64,000 nt of DNA, taken from assembly GCA_934167755.1 (NCBI GenBank), contig CAKPLT010000003.1, forward strand, positions 43,191-107,190, given 5' to 3'. Of this stretch, positions 61,444 through 64,000 are shown one piece after another (the stretch's first letter is position 1; every line of letters starts with the position of its first letter). This DNA is from an uncultured Clostridia bacterium. GTDB taxonomy: Bacteria; Bacillota; Clostridia; TANB77; CAG-508. A model generated the notes under the pieces. That model saw only the letters and a program-made list of their open reading frames with translations, was not told the DNA's origin and made no database searches. The translations under genes were made by a program, and so were the position numbers.

Positions 61444-62424
61444 CTAAAAATTTTCGTTTAATCTTTCTAATTTTTTCAAAACATCATTATATTCTTTTCT
61501 AGTTACACCTGTTCCCTCTAAACTCTTTTGAAATTCTTTTTCTTCTTCCGATAAATCACATTCTGGATCATCATAATACATTAGAAAATCCATATATAAG
61601 CTTTCACATTCAAATTCCGTATATATTTTATCTTTTAATTTTATTTCTAATTTTTCAAATATTTTCTTATCTTCTTCTGTAAAATAGTCATTAATATCTC
61701 TAACTTCTAAGTTATGATATTTTTCAAGCCATTCTTTATATTCACTTTCATTTATTCCTTTTTTGATTCTTTTTAGTTCATCATATATCACTTTATAATC
61801 GTTAAAAGGTTTCTTTATGTATCCTGCAACTTCTAATCCATCTGTTATAACATCTTTTTTATAGTCTGCTGATATTACTAAAAATTTTATTTTACTATTG
61901 TCATCATTATACCTCTTAATTATATCTAATCCAGTATATCTGTGGTTTCGCATTAAATCTGTTATAACTATTTCTGGTTTTAGTTCCTCTATCATTTTTA
62001 TTTCATCTTCATCACTATTTGCCACTCCTAGTATTTCAATATCATTATATTTTTCCAGATATTCTCTTATAAATTTGCAAAAATGAACATTATCATCTGC
62101 AATTATTACTTTAATTTTTCTCCACATATCAACATTTCCTCCTTTTAATTCGCTATTTATTTGTATTATTGTTTCTTTAGCTGCGATTGAAAAGATTTTC
62201 TTTAGATTACTTTTTAAGTATTCATTTACGTCATCCACATAATCAAATATTCCTTCATATATTTGTCTTTTCACTTTTTTATCTAACTTTTTATTTTCTT
62301 CAATATTTTGTAATATTTTATTTATTCTATTTTCTTTATTACTCTTTACTATTTGTAATAATAATTCATCAAAATTTTGTTTTTCACAAACTTTTTCTAT
62401 TAAATCAAATTTTATTTCTTCCAT
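61444..62424 (-). CDS. Receiver-domain protein with N-terminal extension and internal start
   Basis: The 326-residue protein has an N-terminal helical domain of about 98 residues, a receiver domain (about 104-225, KVIIADDN, VITDLM with Asp156, KKPF) typical of Spo0A-type receivers, and a C-terminal helical domain (YTEFECESLYMDF). An internal ATG at 62125-62127 (MWRKIKVII) has GGAGG ten bases upstream, so a shorter receiver-only form may be made, or two ancestral genes have fused. The partner kinase is unknown. Confidence 0.75.
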   Translation of the reverse strand: MEEIKFDLIEKVCEKQNFDELLLQIVKSNKENRINKILQNIEENKKLDKKVKRQIYEGIFDYVDDVNEYLKSNLKKIFSIAAKETIIQINSELKGGNVDMWRKIKVIIADDNVHFCKFIREYLEKYNDIEILGVANSDEDEIKMIEELKPEIVITDLMRNHRYTGLDIIKRYNDDNSKIKFLVISADYKKDVITDGLEVAGYIKKPFNDYKVIYDELKRIKKGINESEYKEWLEKYHNLEVRDINDYFTEEDKKIFEKLEIKLKDKIYTEFECESLYMDFLMYYDDPECDLSEEEKEFQKSLEGTGVTRKEYNDVLKKLERLNENF

Positions 62425-62536
62425 TTTCCCCTACTTTACATACTTTTTTTCTTTTGGTTTGAATAGTCTACCAAGATTAGCAAATAAATATTGTAAAATA
62501 TAGCATAATAACTATTGCGAAAGGATTTAATTTATT

Positions 62537-62794
62537 ATGAAAGTAAAAAAATTAAATGGAAAATCAAATGTATTAGGTAAAAATGTTAAGAAATATAGAG
62601 AATTAAAACATCTAACCCAAAGAGAATTATCTGATAAAATAGCTCTTTTAGGTGTAGATATATACCACTCTGATATTTCTCTAATTGAAAATCAAAAATT
62701 GTTACTAAAAGATTTTGAAATCATAGCCATTTGCAAAGCTTTAAATATATCTTATGAACAATTATTTGAAGATACAGATAATATATTTGATTAG
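62537..62794 (+). CDS. XRE-family helix-turn-helix regulator
   Basis: The 85-residue protein has NVKKYRELKHLTQRELSDKIALLGVDIYHSDISLIENQKL, an XRE HTH with an inserted loop, and ends with ALNISYEQLFEDTDN. GAAAGGA precedes the ATG at 62537. It is divergent from the receiver-domain gene by about 110 bp and may regulate it. Confidence 0.8.
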   Translation: MKVKKLNGKSNVLGKNVKKYRELKHLTQRELSDKIALLGVDIYHSDISLIENQKLLLKDFEIIAICKALNISYEQLFEDTDNIFD

Positions 62795-63076
62795 TTATTT
62801 GCTAGTTTTTACAATTATATTAATTATAATATTTTTAATTATTTTAATCAAATGCTTATATAGAATATGTGATTTTCCATATTCTTTTTATTTTCCTCCT
62901 TCCCTCATTTTTTTCGTTTTTTATTGCATCTATTTAGTACGTCTATTGTTTCTTTTTTCCATTATAGCATATTCTCTCAAAATATTGAACTATTTTTCAA
63001 AATTCTCTCAATTTATTGAGAGGTTTTGGAACATGAATTTGGTAAAATTATTTGAGTTTAGAAAGGTCGTGAAAAT
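62795..63076. other. Intergenic region with operator palindrome and promoter-like sites
   Basis: CTCTCAATTTATTGAGAG (63005-63022) is a perfect palindrome, and a half-site CTCTCAAAATATTGA lies at 62974-62988. A minus-strand promoter (TTCAAT and TATAAT with a 17-bp spacer) overlaps the half-site but drives no recognisable gene. The palindrome is placed to control the plus-strand XRE gene that starts at 63077. Confidence 0.55.
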
Positions 63077-63340
63077 ATGGAATTTTCAGATGTTGTTGCT
63101 TTAAAAATAAAAGAATTAATGAAAGAAAAAAATGTTTCTATTTATAAATTAGAAAGTTTGACAGGAATATATAGTTCAACTATTACTTTATTCCTTAATA
63201 GGAAAACAAAAACAATAAGACTTGAAAATCTATTATATATTTGTGAAGCATTAGGAACTAATTTATCACAATTTTTTGCAGATGCAAGATTTAATGAATC
63301 AGAAGCTAAACATTGGCTTAAAAGAAATAAAGAAAAGTAA
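63077..63340 (+). CDS. XRE-family helix-turn-helix regulator
   Basis: The 87-residue protein has VALKIKELMKEKNVSIYKLESLTGIYSSTITLFLNRKTKTIRLENLLYICEALGTNLSQFF, a complete XRE HTH. GAAAGG precedes the ATG. The upstream palindrome (63005-63022) is a likely operator, possibly its own. A bidirectional hairpin follows (63326-63371). Confidence 0.85.
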   Translation: MEFSDVVALKIKELMKEKNVSIYKLESLTGIYSSTITLFLNRKTKTIRLENLLYICEALGTNLSQFFADARFNESEAKHWLKRNKEK

Positions 63341-63371
63341 TAAAAATTTAATTCTATTACTTTTCTTTATT
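63326..63371. terminator. Bidirectional terminator after XRE gene
   Basis: The 17-bp arms 63326-63342 and 63355-63371 (AATAAAGAAAAG and CTTTTCTTTATT) pair around an A/T loop. It overlaps the end of the XRE gene and precedes the minus-strand hypothetical stop. Confidence 0.8.
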
Positions 63372-63375
63372 TTTA

Positions 63376-63630
63376 TTAAAATTGTTCTTTATAGCATTCT
63401 TTTATAATTTCATTTTTTTCATCTTCTGTTAGTTCTCTTTTTACTTCTTTGATTTTCTCATTTATTTTCTTAACAACACTTTCCATTGTTATATCTAATA
63501 GTTTAGTAGAATATATTTTCTGATCAAGTTTAATTCGACTTTCTATCTTTTCTTCTCTATTCATAAAATAATAAACTGCTAAACTAATTCCTAAAACTAT
63601 GCCTAGTGAAAAATATGTATATTGGTTCAT
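63376..63630 (-). CDS. Membrane-anchored hypothetical protein, 84 aa
   Basis: The protein has one N-terminal membrane segment (about residues 5-22: YFSLGIVLGISLAVYYFM) and a polar, helical cytosolic part (KKINEKIKEVKRELTEDEKNEI). I do not recognise it. It lies 12 bp after a small hypothetical gene and is probably co-transcribed. Confidence 0.6.
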   Translation of the reverse strand: MNQYTYFSLGIVLGISLAVYYFMNREEKIESRIKLDQKIYSTKLLDITMESVVKKINEKIKEVKRELTEDEKNEIIKECYKEQF

Positions 63631-63642
63631 TTTTTATTCCTC

Positions 63643-63909
63643 TCATTCTTTAAAAGCTATCATGTATTCATTAATTTCTACTTTTCTTTTAGCATTTTGA
63701 TATTCAAATTCTGCATTTGTAAAATAAACTTTATAGCCTTTGTTTTCAAAATAATCTCTACTAATTCTTAATACTTCATCTATTTCTTCTTCAGATAAAT
63801 TATCTTTAACTTTTAATTCATAATATGAATATCTTATATAATTTTCGTTTTCTTTTTCCTTACTTTCAATTAGTTCGATAGTAAATTTTTTTAATTCTGT
63901 TTCTGTCAT
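63643..63909 (-). CDS. Hypothetical protein, about 88 aa
   Basis: I do not recognise it. The start is placed at ATG 63907-63909 (GGAAGTG upstream), giving MTETELKKFTIELIESKEKE, with later RYSYYELKVKDNLSEEEIDEVLR. It is a charged helical protein, upstream of the membrane-anchored gene. An earlier in-frame ATG lacks a ribosome site. The last 90 bp of the window hold no feature I can support. Confidence 0.5.
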   Translation of the reverse strand: MTETELKKFTIELIESKEKENENYIRYSYYELKVKDNLSEEEIDEVLRISRDYFENKGYKVYFTNAEFEYQNAKRKVEINEYMIAFKE

Positions 63910-64000
63910 TTGTTTCACTTCCCAAAATTTGTTTTCTATTGATTTTACCACACTTTTTGAAAAATTACATTAGTTTTTAGAAATTTTTATTCTAATAAAG

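Noticed and set aside
62754..63104. 116-codon hydrophobic plus-strand frame
   Set aside because: It overlaps the end of one XRE gene and the start of the next, consists of A/T-rich intergenic sequence, and has no ribosome site.

Overview
The window is very A+T-rich DNA from a spore-forming member of the Firmicutes, most likely a Clostridia relative. The evidence is spoIVA with a sigma-E-like promoter, the 3' end of a spore-coat manganese catalase gene (cotJC), a Spo0A-like regulator, strong AGGAGG ribosome binding sites, AT-biased codons and one tRNA-Leu. Most genes lie on the minus strand. I cannot name a species from sequence alone.

Layout. 1-4.1 kb: housekeeping genes (typA, plsC, a P-loop/Asp23 protein, a membrane glycosyltransferase, a tandem-OB single-strand-binding protein). 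4.3-7.1 kb: an overlapping operon pnuC / NDT-like / radical SAM / Nudix-type regulator with a consensus promoter and an operator-like dyad. 7.15-14.3 kb: an unusual tightly packed operon (Ppx-like, a peptide deformylase remnant, B12-type radical SAM, CoaE-like kinase, a frameshifted radical SAM, a DUF3419/BtaA-like transferase, a low-complexity coiled-coil protein, an ATP-grasp ligase and a methyltransferase). It looks like an uncharacterised small-molecule or peptide-modification pathway. 14.7-15.0 kb: two candidate small RNAs and a large palindrome. 15-25 kb: nucleotide house-cleaning, PDF, RlmD, tRNA-Leu, DUF4363/DUF421, sugar nucleotide genes and spoIVA. 26-29.5 kb: a second radical SAM locus (two SPASM-type enzymes, one with a PqqD-like domain, a lysine-rich micro-ORF, an HhH-GPD-like protein and MazG). 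29.6-51.6 kb: regulators, tsaB-rimI, YlmH, a patatin, an Ord-like dehydrogenase, tandem L,D-transpeptidases, HtpG, tandem MgtE, TyrS, a lipoprotein and a 186-bp MITE-like palindrome.

The most interesting region is 51.8-64 kb. A cotJC 3' fragment ends abruptly at about 52046, 27 bp from the end of the first of two tandem large serine recombinase genes. These are followed by genes typical of clostridial integrative elements (TnpW-like, DUF6075, HTH proteins, an HTH_16-like protein, a sigma factor). The next genes are a Spo0A-like regulator with tandem 0A-like boxes in its promoter, a radical SAM enzyme fused to a degenerate receiver domain, a LysR regulator, a CYTH protein and another receiver protein. 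The 5' half of cotJC is not in the window. The arrangement resembles sporulation-gene intervening elements such as skin in sigK. I infer, without proof, a skin-like element in cotJC that could carry its own Spo0A-linked regulator. The right end of the element is outside the window.
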